Assembly (NCBI GenBank): GCA_034766995.1
Contig: CM068315.1
Span: forward strand, 18,090,010-18,154,009
DNA length: 64,000 nucleotides
Direction: 5' to 3'
From: Acanthacorydalis orientalis
Lineage: Eukaryota > Arthropoda > Insecta > Megaloptera > Corydalidae
Shown here one piece after another: positions 10,810 to 22,345 of the stretch. Position numbers and translations under genes: made by a program. The notes below the pieces were generated by a model. That model was not told the DNA's origin. It did no database searches and was given only the letters and a program-made list of their open reading frames with translations. Position 1 is the first letter of the stretch. Every line of letters begins with the position of its first letter.

Positions 10810-11380
10810 TATTGGGTTGGTAAGAATAAAATTGCGGTTTTTTTTCTAAATTCTCACCTTAATTTTTTCCAATAAAAGTTTGTCATTCCATTGTGCTCAA
10901 GTTAATATCATTTTAAAGTGCATTTTTCGATCTCTATTTTGGTAGCATCGATTTTAATTTTACTAATAATTTTGCTTAAAATTGTGCTATTGAATTAAAT
11001 GGAAAGAAGTAAATCAGAGTATTTTTTGTATGAGTTCAAAACGGGAGATAAATCGGCAGAAATTGCTCGTAAACTAAACGTTGCTTTTGGTGTGGGTACT
11101 GTTAAGGAACGTACGGTGCAATGGTGGTTCCAAAAATTTCGTGCTGGGGACAAGAACCTTGAAGATAAAAAATGTCGCGATGTCTTTTTTCAGTTCATAA
11201 TGACCAACTAAATGCGTTGATTCAATCATAACAATGCATAACAATTCAAGAGCTTGCATAAAAGTAAGCGCTAGTCATGCAACAGTTCTGGATCACTTAA
11301 AACAGCTAAGAAAATCAAAAAAATAAAAATATAAATGAATTTAAAGGTCATAAATCGCAATTTTTCTGACAACTTAATTT
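10810..11380 (+). mobile_element. Mariner HTH-only derivative, copy C
   Basis: The 5' terminal repeat reads TATTGGGTTGGTAAGAATAA and continues AATTGCGGTTTT. The 3' end reads CGCAATTTTTCTGACAACTTAAT. Between them lie a 5' leader, a start codon and an HTH coding region fused directly to the 3' end. The total is about 570 bp against about 1.25 kb for a complete relative. A (TA)n tract abuts each side. Confidence 0.85.
10999..11335 (+). pseudogene. Mariner transposase N-terminal DNA-binding region (copy C)
   Basis: The start codon opens a 70-codon frame with the mariner HTH_48 pattern: LYEFKTGDKSAEIARKLN, then ERTVQWWFQKFRAGDKNLED. A frameshift then replaces the linker, and the second helix-turn-helix (family consensus LAQKLGVSHPTVLDHLKQL) is only visible in other frames. 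No DDD catalytic domain follows. Known role of this region in mariners: binding the terminal repeats. As it stands the product would be a truncated HTH peptide. Confidence 0.75.
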
Positions 11381-11384
11381 ATAT

Positions 11385-11386
11385 AC

Positions 11387-11459
<73 letters not shown>

Positions 11460-11470
11460 ATATATATATA
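11385..11470. repeat. (TA)n microsatellite
   Basis: TA dinucleotide run with two TG interruptions, directly next to the 3' end of mariner copy C. Confidence 0.95.
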
Positions 11471-11993
11471 ACTCTATTCGTAAGTGCCATGCTTATTCCT
11501 AGAATCTCTCATTATTTCTTCTAAAATCCGTACATTTTTCAGCACTTTTGAGTTTCATTTTGAAAATTTCTACAGATGTTCGTAGTCTTTTATTCTCTTG
11601 ATTTTGATATTTCTAAAAAATATCAGTATATTTGTTTATTTGATAGACCTTTGAATTTATGTGCAACTGTTATCCTTTTGGATTTTGTCCTCTTAGGTCA
11701 GCCAAGTATTTGTCCTCAATTACAAGTTTCATGTAGTTAAAAGATAACAACATTTAGCTAATCCAAAAGGATGAAAGCGGATAACGAATCAACAAATTCG
11801 CTAATATAAAAATGCATAATTTTTTTCATTATTTATTGACTTTATATCATTTCTTCAGTTTATTTTTTTAATCTCCTAATAAAAAAGATTTTAATTCGAT
11901 TATATTCTATCTATCATAATTAAATTGATCAATTATTCGCATGCTATTGAGGTTAGAAATACTTTCTCAATTTTACAACATCATTACTACTCA

Positions 11994-11996
<3 letters not shown>
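11471..11996. other. AT-rich stretch with 13-bp inverted repeat
   Basis: ATCCTTTTGGATT at 11672-11684 and its exact reverse complement at 11760-11772 enclose 75 bp. No coding signal was found. Confidence 0.5.

Positions 11997-12071
<75 letters not shown>
11997..12071. repeat. (CT)n(TA)n compound microsatellite
   Basis: CT dinucleotides pass directly into TA dinucleotides. Confidence 0.95.
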
Positions 12072-12074
<3 letters not shown>

Positions 12075-12746
12075 GTGGATAAATTCATATTCAAAATTCG
12101 TTATTTGAATGACCATTTTAACAATCCTGTCCCATCGACACGGATGTAGGCCCATTATATCCTTAACAGTGGATCACAAAGCTGAGTTAGCGCTCACTCC
12201 TCACGGTGGTAGACCGACGGTTTGGTACGTTAGATGGATGGACTTTGACATATCTCAACTAAAAATTTTCAACCGGCCAACCGGTAACAGTGAGGTGCTA
12301 AATAACATGTCAGTATTTCCATACTATTAAATATAACGGAGCACTGTTTTACATATGCGCTATTAAAACAACGGCGATACGAGGATATAATATTATATAG
12401 TCGGCGTAACGTGTAATGCAGATAAATTCGTACCTGTTTGCACAAAACCGTGTTTTCTTAGTAAATATAATAATACGCTGTGTCATTAATTACCACGTGC
12501 CGTATGTGTGAGTGTATTTTTAACACATTTGATGAGTGTGGAGGAGGAGGAGGAGGACATTTGTTTTGACCACATGAAGAACTATCTGTATTTATATGTA
12601 CTTGTTTTGATAATACAATATGTATGCTGTTAATTTAATGGGGATAATGTTTAATTTTGAAAATAATATCCAAGGTAATTTTCGTTCTTTCCAATTAATT
12701 AACATTTAGATTTTTTAAATAAGACATACAGATAAACCAGATTACA
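12072..12746. other. No recognised gene
   Basis: A moderately GC-balanced patch at about 12120-12300 has a 73-codon open frame of unknown meaning. A short (GAG)n run lies near 12540. Confidence 0.35.
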
Positions 12747-13399
12747 TTAACTCTTTAGAGCCGAAGAGGAGGTAAGGGTGCTAAATTTTCTTTACGAATA
12801 TTTTTCGATTAGTTGGATATGTTTTCGTCGTAAACAAAATAAAATTGCTAATTTGTCAGTTACAAGTAAAAATATCTTAATTCAGATTAGCCATTAAAAA
12901 TTTCACATCTATCTGATATATCGTGGAAAAATCGTTGATACTATTCAGGGAAACCTAATTCTCTTGATTGAAAACATATAATTGGAGGTAGAAAAATTGA
13001 TTACAATTGAAAATTTGGAGATATAACATTACTGTTGAGTGTGAAAAATTCTGAAGCAATCAAGTGTGCACAGAACGGTTTCACATCGGTCACATCTTGT
13101 ACCTGGAAGTGGTCTCAAAAATTTTTATCCACTTTCTTCCAATGATAAACTCCTTGAAAAAAATATTATTCAACTCAATTCTCAAGTCAACAATTTTTAT
13201 AGGTTTTTTTTAAAAAAAAACGTAATTTTCTGATTTTTGGACGACCGTATTTTTTTAATGAAAGAAAGTTATAAATTTAGTCTTATTAGAAAAAGATTAG
13301 TAACAATTAAATTTATTATCCAAAAGATAGCACTCTGAGACCACAGTTTGTTTGGAAAACAATGGATTTCTAGATCCACGCCCGGTTTCAAAGTGTTAA
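12747..13399 (-). mobile_element. piggyBac element PB5, internally deleted
   Basis: TTAA sites bound the element at 12747-12750 and 13396-13399. The left end reads TTAACTCTTTAGAGCCG and the reverse complement of the right end reads TTAACACTTTGAAACCG. These agree at 13 of 17 positions, with the TTAA and the CTTT and CCG blocks shared. The interior of about 645 bp holds the end of a piggyBac transposase on the minus strand. Confidence 0.75.
13029..13110 (-). pseudogene. piggyBac transposase cysteine-rich tail (PB5)
   Basis: The minus strand encodes TRCDRCETVLCTLDCFRIFHT, closing with QQ and a TAA stop. This is the classic end of the piggyBac C-terminal zinc-binding domain (C-x2-C, then LC, then CF and a terminal H). 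The first C-x2-C pair and the DDE domain are not recognisable upstream. Only the tail survives, so there is no function as a transposase. Confidence 0.75.
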
Positions 13400-13944
13400 G
13401 CGATATAAGATAGAATATATTTTTTTTATTTTTTTGTTGTAAACATTTTTCATATGACCATGTTCTTGTCCTAAGATGTGCTACGGAGGAACTATTAGCC
13501 ATACGAACATTTGATTACTATAATAATCGTTATATCCATGCTACTTATAACAGAATTCAGTTATATATTAATGCCCAGCAACCAAATTTTCCATTTTAAT
13601 TTGCATGTTTGAATCTACACATGCAAGAAATATTGTTTTCAAAAATGAATCGAAGCATATTAGTAATATCTCTTCAGCACACTTTTCAGATCTTAACATA
13701 CAATTATGATTTGTATACATATAAAATAAGTTCCGTGTTTTGTTAAATGTTATTATTTTAAACGTTTAATTTAAAAAGTTATTATAAAAGAAGAAAACTT
13801 TCAAATACCATACTCAGAGCCCTACTAAAAGTAATTCAAGTAAGACGATATGCATCGAGTAATAGCTAGAAATTACATAAATTATCAGTGAAAAGGTGTT
13901 TTTGTTTCTATCAACTGAATGTTGAATTTCTACTAAATTTCAGC
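13400..13944. other. AT-rich stretch, nothing recognised
   Basis: No gene, repeat or RNA was recognised. Confidence 0.4.
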
Positions 13945-14351
13945 CGTTAAACCGGAAGTGGGAAACCTGTGGCCTTTTAAGGTCCCAAAGGCGACCTTTT
14001 GACTGAATTCAAATTTTACAGAACAAATCATTTTTTTAAATGAAACTTATGATGTATACCCATCTAGTGAATCAACTTAAAATACGCACCTCTATGCTGC
14101 AAGTAAATATCCAAATGCTTTCTAACAAAAAGCAGACACAACAAAGTCATTAAAAGATTAGTTAACTGTAAAATTAACAAACAGTTTTCATTTTTTTTAT
14201 TATCAAGTACATAGTAGGTGGATTTTTATAAAATAATGTACGTTTTTAAGTATATCTAATTGAAGTTTCTTGAATGCGGCATTGTTATTTTATTACAACT
14301 AAATAAATGCGGTCTTCCAACATGAAAAGTTTCCCTATCCCTGGGCTAAAC
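13945..14351. mobile_element. hAT-type MITE
   Basis: The left end reads CGGAAGTGGGAAACCTGTGG and the reverse complement of the right end reads CAGGGATAGGGAAACTTTTC. These are imperfect inverted repeats typical of hAT non-autonomous elements, as is the GGCC-rich subterminal text. Putative 8-bp target duplications are CGTTAAAC on the left and GGCTAAAC on the right, identical at six positions. The 391-bp interior is AT-rich and non-coding. Confidence 0.6.
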
Positions 14352-15428
14352 GAAATGTCTGGTTGTTGCTTCATAAGTGATTCTCATTTTTCCATATCCG
14401 CCAGACACTAATTATTTAATGTATTCGAATACAATCGGTTTCCACTACATTATCTGTATATATTCTCAGACATATTAAGAATTACCCAGTACAATAACGA
14501 GACCACACAATGTAAATTGTCATTGTGAATTTGTCAAGATTATCTGGAATAGAATGTATGTATGTATATTTAGTTGTGCGAAATACGTTGGCGGCGTGTC
14601 TATTGAAACGGAATGAACGCTTTGAATACTCGATTTTATTTATGTAGCTACATTGTTTATCTATGAATTATATCGGATTTAATCAGATTTACAAGATGTT
14701 GTGGAGCATGTGTGTGTTGTTTTTTTCTAATTTTAAAGCCGTATTGTGCACGGACCGTATACTTTACATATAATAAACCCGCTTGCGTAATTTAAATCCA
14801 CGTATATAAAATTTAAGCACACTATCAATAAAGTGAACGTCGAATTTTAATTCAAATTTTATTCAAATCTCGACGACACACCGCATAAACAATACTATTA
14901 TTATTAATTAGAAAAAAATCAATCTCTCAGTTTCGAACACCCACTCGTCAATGGTCTACGGATAGTAGGTAACTAATAACGATGCAATATATTACGGTGA
15001 TTTTCTGTTCAGGAACAGTCGAGAACGACATTTGTATTTTAATGAAAATCACGATCTTTTTTCAAACAGGTGATAAAAACTAATTATAAACGTATTAGCA
15101 GAAACGTAATTGGCCTTAGACAATTATGGCGTAAGATTGTTAAAAGGTAGGCGTGAAGTGAATTTTGATTACAATCTCCGATTAAAATTTTCTACGTTTT
15201 CATATGATAATTTTATAACACGGGTCCAGGTTGTTTCCCGGATACTCTCTTTATGGCTTTGCCTCAGACGCACTTAGATGAACTGTTCAAATTTAGTATT
15301 TCTGTCATAGTGACTATGTTTTAAACGAACGTTATTTATATTTAAATTATCAACGCGGTTTGAAAACAACCTATTGTGTTTTTCAATGGAGGAAATAATC
15401 AATGATTATGATAAAATTCAAATAAATA
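14352..15428. other. No recognised gene; balanced patches
   Basis: Patches at about 14580-14720 and 15100-15200 contain TAATC- and AATTA-rich text mixed with GC (for example GGATTTAATCAG and GGCCTTAGACAATTATGGCG). They look like regulatory rather than neutral DNA, by impression only. No transposon signature was seen. Confidence 0.3.
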
Positions 15429-15967
15429 TTAGGTTGGTAGGAATATAATTGTGTTTTTTGTTTTCTGGATTCTAACCTTATTTTTTTTCAATGAAAGTGT
15501 CATTTTCTCGTGTTCATGTCAATATCATTTTAAAGTGCATTTTTCAATGTGTGTTTTGCTAACATCAACTTTGGTTTTATTGTTAATTTTGATTCAAATT
15601 GAGTTACTGAATTAAATGGAAAAGAAACAAATAAGAGGAATTTTTGTACGAGTTCAAAACGGGTGGTAAAGCAGTAGAAACTGTTCGTAAACTAAACGAT
15701 GCTTTTGGTGTGGGTATTGTTAAGGAACGTATGATGAAATGATGGTTCCAAAAATGTTGTGCTGGAAATGAGAGCTTTGAAAATGAAGAAGGTCGTGGGC
15801 ATCCTTCTTCAGATCATAACGACCACAATTCGAGAACTTGCACAAAAGTTAGACATTAGTCATCTAACAGTTATGGACCAATTAAAACAGCTAGGAAAAG
15901 AAGCTGAGGAAAAATGTAAATGAATTTGGAGGTAATAAACAGCAATATTTTTTCTACCAACCAAATA
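15429..15967 (+). mobile_element. Mariner HTH-only derivative, copy D
   Basis: The 5' repeat is TATTAGGTTGGTAGGAATA and the 3' repeat is GCAATATTTTTTCTACCAACC. The start codon and the HTH region (FKTGGKAVETVRKLNDAFG in a shifted frame) are present. A one-base frameshift soon after the start and a TGA within the WWF motif block translation. The catalytic domain is absent. Confidence 0.85.
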
Positions 15968-16213
15968 ATATATTAAAAATAATTTTGTAATTTTATAAAT
16001 TACTTAGATATATACATTTAATGGGATACGATTAATTCATACAACAAATTTCCATTCTGAAGAATATTATTTAATACTTCGAGACAATATTTTTTTTAAA
16101 AATGGGTCACCATTTAAAGAGAAAATCTTTTTATTGTATATTTTTTAATAATATTTCTTAACTCTTTCTCTCATCCATTATATTGTTTACTTCATCGTCA
16201 ATTTGACAGCCCA
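15964..16213. repeat. Duplicated 250-bp segment, copy 2
   Basis: Homologous to 1078-1330. On its right it joins exactly to another mariner 3' fragment, so it is bracketed by mariner sequence on both sides. Confidence 0.7.
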
Positions 16214-16370
16214 TTATTTTAATTCGAGAACTTATACAAAAATTAGGCGCTAGTCATCCAAGAGTTCTGGACCACTTAAAACAGCTAGGAAAATCAAAAC
16301 AGAGAAAAATGTATATGAATTTAAAGGTCATAAACTGCACTTATTTTTCTACCAACTTAATAATACTACC
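16214..16370 (+). mobile_element. Mariner HTH-only derivative, 3' fragment (copy D2)
   Basis: The fragment begins at AATTCGAGAACTTATAC (second HTH) and runs to TTTTTCTACCAACTTAATA. It carries only the last 150 bp of the family. It may come from a tandem or nested event with copy D. Confidence 0.75.
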
Positions 16371-17813
16371 TATTCGAGTTAAATATAACATCAAAGCGAA
16401 TTGCTAAAAGAACTTTGACGAGTTATAAAAGGAAATCGACTTGTTTATGTTAAAAGTATATTTGTGGATTTTATAAACAAGTCGGAAATATTCTCCCACT
16501 CTCAATCCAAACATTCTAAATCTAATTTAGTTTCCATACTTCCTATTAAATATTTTCTTATACTTTTCAGTAAACAAAACTGATTTCTTTATTTTCGTGA
16601 CGATATGATTTTAATAAAATATTTATATTTTCAGAGTATTTTTTTATCATGTTTCGTTCCAGATTCTTTGTTATTATATTTGCTTTATAATATTGACATA
16701 TTCGTAAACATGTGTTTATCCCACACACAAATGTACACTCGCAAGTATTTGTTCGTGAAATGTATTTATTAAAAAGTACACATCCCGTCCGTCTCGTACA
16801 AGCGTTCGTTTCCCCATCGCCGTGTAAATGTTTTATACACAGTGAAAAATCAATGCAGCAATCCAGTAATTGAACGAACTCATTCACTTTTACTGACAGA
16901 AAGTCGAGACATATTCTCGAACTTCAATTTATTATGATCGTAAAGCAGACTCGGAGAATTCTCACCGAACCATTACTTTTTATACCTCATCACAGACGTC
17001 CTTCGGTGAACGCGAGTTCGCATCCCGCCCGTGTGTCAGAGCGAGACGGACGACGGACGACACGTCCGCATCGCGATCATTAAACATGATAGTGTCTAAT
17101 GGCAGATTAGGTGTTTCTTCGAACCCTCGTGAGGTCGAAGAAAACACTAATTAAGGAAAACACTTTAAAACTTTTCGTTTTTATTGCATCTGTTTACGAC
17201 TACAAATAGTTTGGATTGAGCAATAAGAAAGAACACGGCCTGGCGAACAGGTGAAAAATTTGACACACGACGGCGAATTTTTAAATGAGTTATTAAAGGT
17301 GTTAATTTGAATACCCGGATTGTGTTATAATAAATGTTCCACGTCGCCGTTTTATACACTATTATAGTATCTGCTCGTCGGGTGCGTGCATGATGGATTG
17401 AATGTTTTAAATTGAATCGTCTAGAAACTTAATTAACTACGTGTGTTTTGATTGCGTACGGATTTTTTTCTCGCTCGGAATATTTGGAAACACGCTCAAT
17501 TAAACTGAGCTACACGAGATGTTAATGATTCGCGTTATTCGTTACATGTTCTCTGTCCGATACGCGCGCACAGATAAATAAACATACATGAAAATATCAC
17601 TAATTGAAGTATTTCGAAAATCATTCTTAATTATACATTTCGACTTTTTCAACCAGAGAACCATGATTTTTGAAAAAAATAGTTCATTTCTTTTTTTTAA
17701 ACTATCGATTCCAAATATTTGGGAGATAAGAGAGAAACTTCTACACTGTCTATCAACTTCAGAGCGCTAGAAAAATATCTTGATGGATTTTTAACTATAA
17801 ATATTTTGTGTGA
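16371..17813. other. No recognised gene; GC-rich patch and hairpin
   Basis: A GC-rich patch lies at about 16970-17080, with CG-rich text around GACGGACGACGGACGACAC. A 37-nt hairpin follows at 17111-17147 (arms GTGTTTCTTCGA and TCGAAGAAAACAC). Open frames on the minus strand (16567-16887, 17165-17359) match nothing known. Confidence 0.35.
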
Positions 17814-18950
17814 TTTGTGAGTAGTGTTTAAGATTTCTCGATAGTTTTCATTTCTCGAGAAAAGAAAAATTTACCTCTCATTTCTTGAGAAATCATTAGA
17901 ATCTCATATAATATATAAGGGTTTAAATTTAGTTTAAAAGATTATATAACAATGAAATAGCACTCTTTAATACTGAATTCATATACTTTAGTCATTATTT
18001 TAACACAAAATACAATATGTAGATAAAAAAAATGATTGAAAAACAAAATTTAATGCGTATATTGATCAACTTTGAAATAATTTTTCAAAAAACAGAGCGC
18101 ATCTAAGGTAGTATAGACAAACGATTTCTCTTCTTCGTAACAAAATCATTAGCAATAGAAAAATTACGTTAATTTTGTGTAGACGTAGGCTTTATTGTAG
18201 ACCAAACATCTTTAAGTAGTGCCAAATTTGTTGTCCTTGTGCCCGTTGTTTGAAATAAATAAAATTCTTACATAATAGTCTGATATTTGTCAGGTTTCAC
18301 TTCTCTCACATTTTCTGTTATTCATAAATTTATTTGTTCTTGAAGAGACAATTCTTCAATTTCATTGATTGGAACTTCATTCACATCTTCTTCGTTAGTA
18401 TCAAACTGTTGACAACTAACAAATAATCTATTTATCATTTCTTTAGCAATTTTGTAAATTTGATTTTTCAATACTAGACTAAAAAAGGTATTTTTCCTCC
18501 GCAAGCGAGATTTTGTAAAAAAATATAAAGAGATATGATGTTATTGTTTCTCCTTTTATTTATTTCTTCTTTAATTGCAATAAGAATCTACTTACTTAGT
18601 TCATTGTTAACCTTCTCTAATTTCGAAAACAAAAATTTTATGTCTCCTTCAGCAGTTAACAATGAAAAATCTTCTTGATTCAGACACTCAACCGTTATTC
18701 GACTTTTAAATGTTACATAAAAAGTATATTATTACTTAAAAAGTTATAAATAAAATTATATTTATAAATTTTCTAGGTATTGCAATAAAAACAGTAAACA
18801 TGGGCCGTTACAAATTCTTGATAAAAACAAGAATAATTTCGATATCGATTCCCAAGAAATAAATTTCTGGAGAAATGAGAAAAACAAATTATACTTTTTT
18901 TCTCGAGAAATTCTGAGAAGAAATTCTCAAGAAGAAACACTATTTGTGAA
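17814..18950 (-). mobile_element. hAT element with 8-bp target duplication, internally deleted
   Basis: Target duplications TTTGTGAG (17814-17821) and TTTGTGAA (18943-18950) flank the element. The left end begins TAGTGTTTAAGATTTCTCG and the reverse complement of the right end begins TAGTGTTTCTTCTTGAG. Both ends carry repeats of the palindrome TTTCTCGAGAAA. The 1.1-kb interior has the C-terminal part of a hAT transposase on the minus strand. Complete hATs are usually 2.5-5 kb, so the 5' coding region is lost. Confidence 0.85.
18085..18710 (-). pseudogene. hAT transposase C-terminal remnant
   Basis: On the minus strand the order is: VECLNQEDFSLLTAEGD with LFSKLEKVNNELS, a charged linker (an open piece of 60 codons at 18322-18504), and then the hATC dimerisation core KPTSTQN-stop-RNFSIANDF followed by TKKRNRLS. 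A frame change leads to TLDALCFLK. The expected Glu of the SxxSER motif has become a TAA stop. These are the conserved last segments of hAT transposases, and the BED zinc finger and RNase H core are not visible. It is inactive. Confidence 0.75.
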
Positions 18951-20737
18951 GCAGTGAAAATTCAGTTTTAAAAGTTAATTTAATCATAGTGCTAATAACT
19001 GTAATTCTTATAGTCTTATTCCTGAAGAAAAATCGTTATGTTTGCCTTGTTGAAATAAGATTATATACTTGAATTTAAATTTTATGTATAAGAATTTTAA
19101 AATAATTTGCTATCGTATACAATTTTTCCATGTATTTATTTTCTTCTAAATATATATTTGTTTATATACAAATTTATATTCAGGTGCAAGCGTATATGTG
19201 GTTTGGTGAGGAAACGTTAATTAAAATATCAAATCGGATAGAAAATATAAAAAGTATGTAAACAACAATAAAGGCATATAATAATTTACATACGTAACGC
19301 TGACGTGTCCTTTTTATCTATTCGAATGTGGCTCGACGCTCATCTGATAACAGACAAATATTAAATATAAGATTAAACCAATTAAAATGTCAGATTAAAA
19401 CCATAATGCGTGATCGTTTTCAGGTGCAAGTCAGCACATTGCACCGTGGTCTGACTTATTACAAATTAAGCGTGTTTTTTCATGAAATTTATGATTATAA
19501 GCTGGCAAGTTTATAAAGACATCAAGGGATTTAATATTGCGGCAGCCCAATAAGGAATTTAATTTCTATTTTTTATTTGCATAGTGACGGGGTTTATGGA
19601 TAATTTAATGTTGGCATAAATATACGTTTGACGAGTCTCCGGAACGGGTCTTTTGAATTTATAATAGCGTCTGAATATCAATTTTGTATTTTAATTGTTA
19701 TTGCTTCGTCGATATTCCAATAAAACTTTTTATGGTATTTAAAATATTTCTGTGTGTTTATTGAGACATATTTTCACATTAACTATGCATAATTACGTAA
19801 TAATCGAAATTATCATTTTAATATTCATGAGTTAATAATGTAAATATGATTGTGTTTAATGTCTTATTTACAAACTTATTCGTTATTCACGTCCATTCTA
19901 ATATTGTCAGCTTGTGTTTAGTATCGATTAGTTTTCGAATACGCACACAGCCGTGCGTACATTTACAACATCTACATCTATTAGCATGTGTGTATTTTTA
20001 ATAAAAGGTAAATAAGTTTTTTTATATTTAATGATAATTTCTTAAAAAACCACTCTACCTGTAGGCGTAGTTGTCACTCTACCTATTTACATATTGAAAA
20101 CTGTTCATAATTACAGTTATTGAACGAAAATGAATTCTTCACCATTAGATAACACGGACGGTATCGCACAAAACGCTGATTAATTTTCAAACGTTGCACC
20201 GGAGCAACTATCGAATGTACATTTTTATAAACGTAATAAATACATCGACGTGACCCGTCTTTAATCCAGACCTCAACGTTCAATATACACATATTTTTAA
20301 CATAGATATCTCGACGGCAATAAATTGACCGAAAATATAATTAAAACGCATTACCGACGACACGTCCACTTATTTACAATGCGGGCAATAAAATCTAACT
20401 ACGGAGAAGACCTTTTTTATAATCCGGCGACTTTTACCGCCGTTTAATTCATCATCATAAAACGAGACGCATTAAATTTAATATTCCGTTTTTATGCCAT
20501 TATCCGAAAATTATGTCAAAACAATCGGTCGGAACAATTTATTACCACCTACGTGTTCCGTCAAAACTTTATATCGCGATCGAAATCAAAATAAATCACA
20601 ACATATTTTGATCGAGCGAACGTCACCTCACACAATGTGACATTGTTGAGACAGCGAGTGCGGTGGTGTTGCTGCTACGGACCGACAGATTTCTCAAATA
20701 CACACAGACGCACTCAGAGCATTCAGGTAGTGTTTAT
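18951..20737. other. No recognised gene; possible conserved non-coding patches
   Basis: A patch at about 19540-19660 contains GGGATTTAATATTGCGGCAG and TTTATGGATAATTTAATG. Another at 20340-20560 contains GCGGGCAATAAAATC and ACCGCCGTTTAATTC. They have homeodomain- and Hox-like word content but no coding signal. The rest is AT-rich. Confidence 0.3.
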
Positions 20738-20803
20738 AATATATATATATATATACACATAATGATGCTGGATTTGTGTAGACACACACACACACACACA
20801 CGG
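20738..20803. repeat. (TA)n and (AC)n microsatellites
   Basis: A TA tract at about 20739-20755 and an AC tract at about 20783-20801. Confidence 0.9.
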
Positions 20804-21366
20804 ATGAGTTGTGAGAAGAAGACTAACGAAACCCGACATAGGTAACGAACACGGGACGCGTTGGTTGGACAGCGTGTCAGAATATACAAGCAATAAATAA
20901 TCATTAGTGAAGTGAGAGAGGGTTAAGAAGCCACTAAAGCAGTTAGCTGATGAATTTGACGGCCATAGGTGTAGAGGGCGACGCATAAACAAGCCATGGA
21001 ATCGGATACGAACCGTGATAATAAGCCAGACGATGCGACAGACGATTACCATGTCCTCCAATAACGTTCGTCCATACCTGACATTATTTATCTGGTAGTG
21101 GGTCCAAGATTGTGTTTGAATCAACACGTCCGTACCATTTTTTTTGTATACTATTTCCATTTATTCGATTTACAAACATTTTCAGTAGAAAAAAAAGGCA
21201 TGAAAAATGTTGTCAATCATTGAGGACGAGAACTGATTTAATCTATTTTTTTGAAAATTTTCTATAATCTAAAATATTTTTTTTAAATTATGATAATATT
21301 TAAAAAAGTTTTATCTCTATATGAACAATATAATGTATGAAAAACTACTCGTGATCATATGTTTAT
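20804..21366. other. Balanced-composition stretch with long minus-strand open frame
   Basis: A 145-codon open frame (20723-21160, minus) runs across this patch and into the microsatellite. It has no recognisable domain, and its C-terminal part is the microsatellite translation. Non-coding conserved DNA or an untranslated exon is at least as likely. Confidence 0.25.
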
Positions 21367-21991
21367 TTAACCCTTAACGATCGAGAATTTTTTTTATACT
21401 AGTCACCTACAAGAAGACAGAATATAAGACAAATTTAAATAAAACATTAATAATAATTAAAACAACAAGAACGCTTATGAAACTAGTTTATTTAAATAAA
21501 AATATAAAGAAAAATATCTGATGTACATCCAAATGTACATTTTTGAAATAAAGTTAATTTTTATAATTGTAGAAAGTATGGTACTTTGCAAAATAATGCC
21601 CAAGGTGTAGTGATGGATTTCCTATACATGTTGCACAATATGTAGATGTTTATTTACGGTCACCTTTAATTTTTCTGTCAGAACATACTCAACAATCCTT
21701 CTTATTTCTAGAACGAGGAATATGTAACTTTTTTCTGAATGGTAATAATAACTAATTCTTTAAGGGACACATACAGAAAAGCAGGAAATAAAGTTTCAAA
21801 TAATATGAAGTGCGATGAGGTTTATTCTGTAAAATTAATTAATTAAATTATTTATGATGTAGAAAAATCCTTTTTAAGTCACTGTACATTCCTTACATCG
21901 CAGAATATTATCCGAAATGAAAATAAATTGATATGGGAATAAAATTTTCTACATGTTCCTGCAGCGGAGCCTTTCGGCGGTTAAGGGTTAA
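21367..21991 (-). mobile_element. piggyBac element PB3, internally deleted
   Basis: The flanking TTAA sites (21367-21370 and 21988-21991) are followed by CCCTTAACGATCG on the left and, reversed, CCCTTAACCGCCG on the right. This gives a perfect 8-bp terminal repeat plus further matches. At 617 bp it is a strong deletion derivative. It holds the transposase tail on the minus strand. Confidence 0.85.
21575..21735 (-). pseudogene. piggyBac transposase cysteine-rich tail (PB3)
   Basis: The minus strand encodes SYIPRSRNKKDC-stop-VCSDRKIKGDRK, and after another stop TSTYCATCIGNPSLHLG followed by FAKY. This matches the piggyBac tail pattern (RkDC-vCS-rk-kG-Rr-T-Y-C-tC--kP-Lh-G-CF-kYH). Two in-frame stops and loss of the CF cysteine show decay. 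Only the tail remains. Confidence 0.75.
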
Positions 21992-22240
21992 TAATCTTAA
22001 CTAATGTATAAGGGATGTTAGTTTAATACAATTAAAATTTTAAAAAGCTTGAAAAAAATTTAAACTATGTAATCGAATATATACTTTACTAACAACTTGT
22101 ATAAAGTTATGGCACTCATATGAGATGAACTAATAAGAAAAATATTATCTGAAAATTATTTTTTAATTCTTAGCCGGATAAAATTTTGTACTTTTTACAT
22201 TAAATTATGGTTCAAGATAAAGTAAAACATAATAGTGCAT
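21992..22240. other. AT-rich stretch with a short degenerate repeat
   Basis: A block at about 22120-22150 (ACTAATAAGAAAAATATTAT) resembles the start of the direct repeat at 22241. Confidence 0.4.
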
Positions 22241-22345
22241 GAATCAATAAGAAGAATATTAAAAATCTGAGTATCTACTCAATCAATGTGTTTTAAATTA
22301 TTCATAACTAGCAATAGATTATATGAAGTTTTCCGGAAACTGAGT
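22241..22345 (+). repeat. 105-bp direct repeat, left copy
   Basis: Shares TATCTACTCAATCAATGT, ATAACTAGCAATAGATTA and AAGTTTTCC with 22994-23100. It flanks the mariner fragment J on the left. Confidence 0.8.

Noticed and set aside
20723..21160. 145-codon minus-strand open frame as a gene
   Set aside because: No domain, the C-terminal part runs through microsatellites, and there is no supporting start or splice context. Listed only as a patch of unusual composition.
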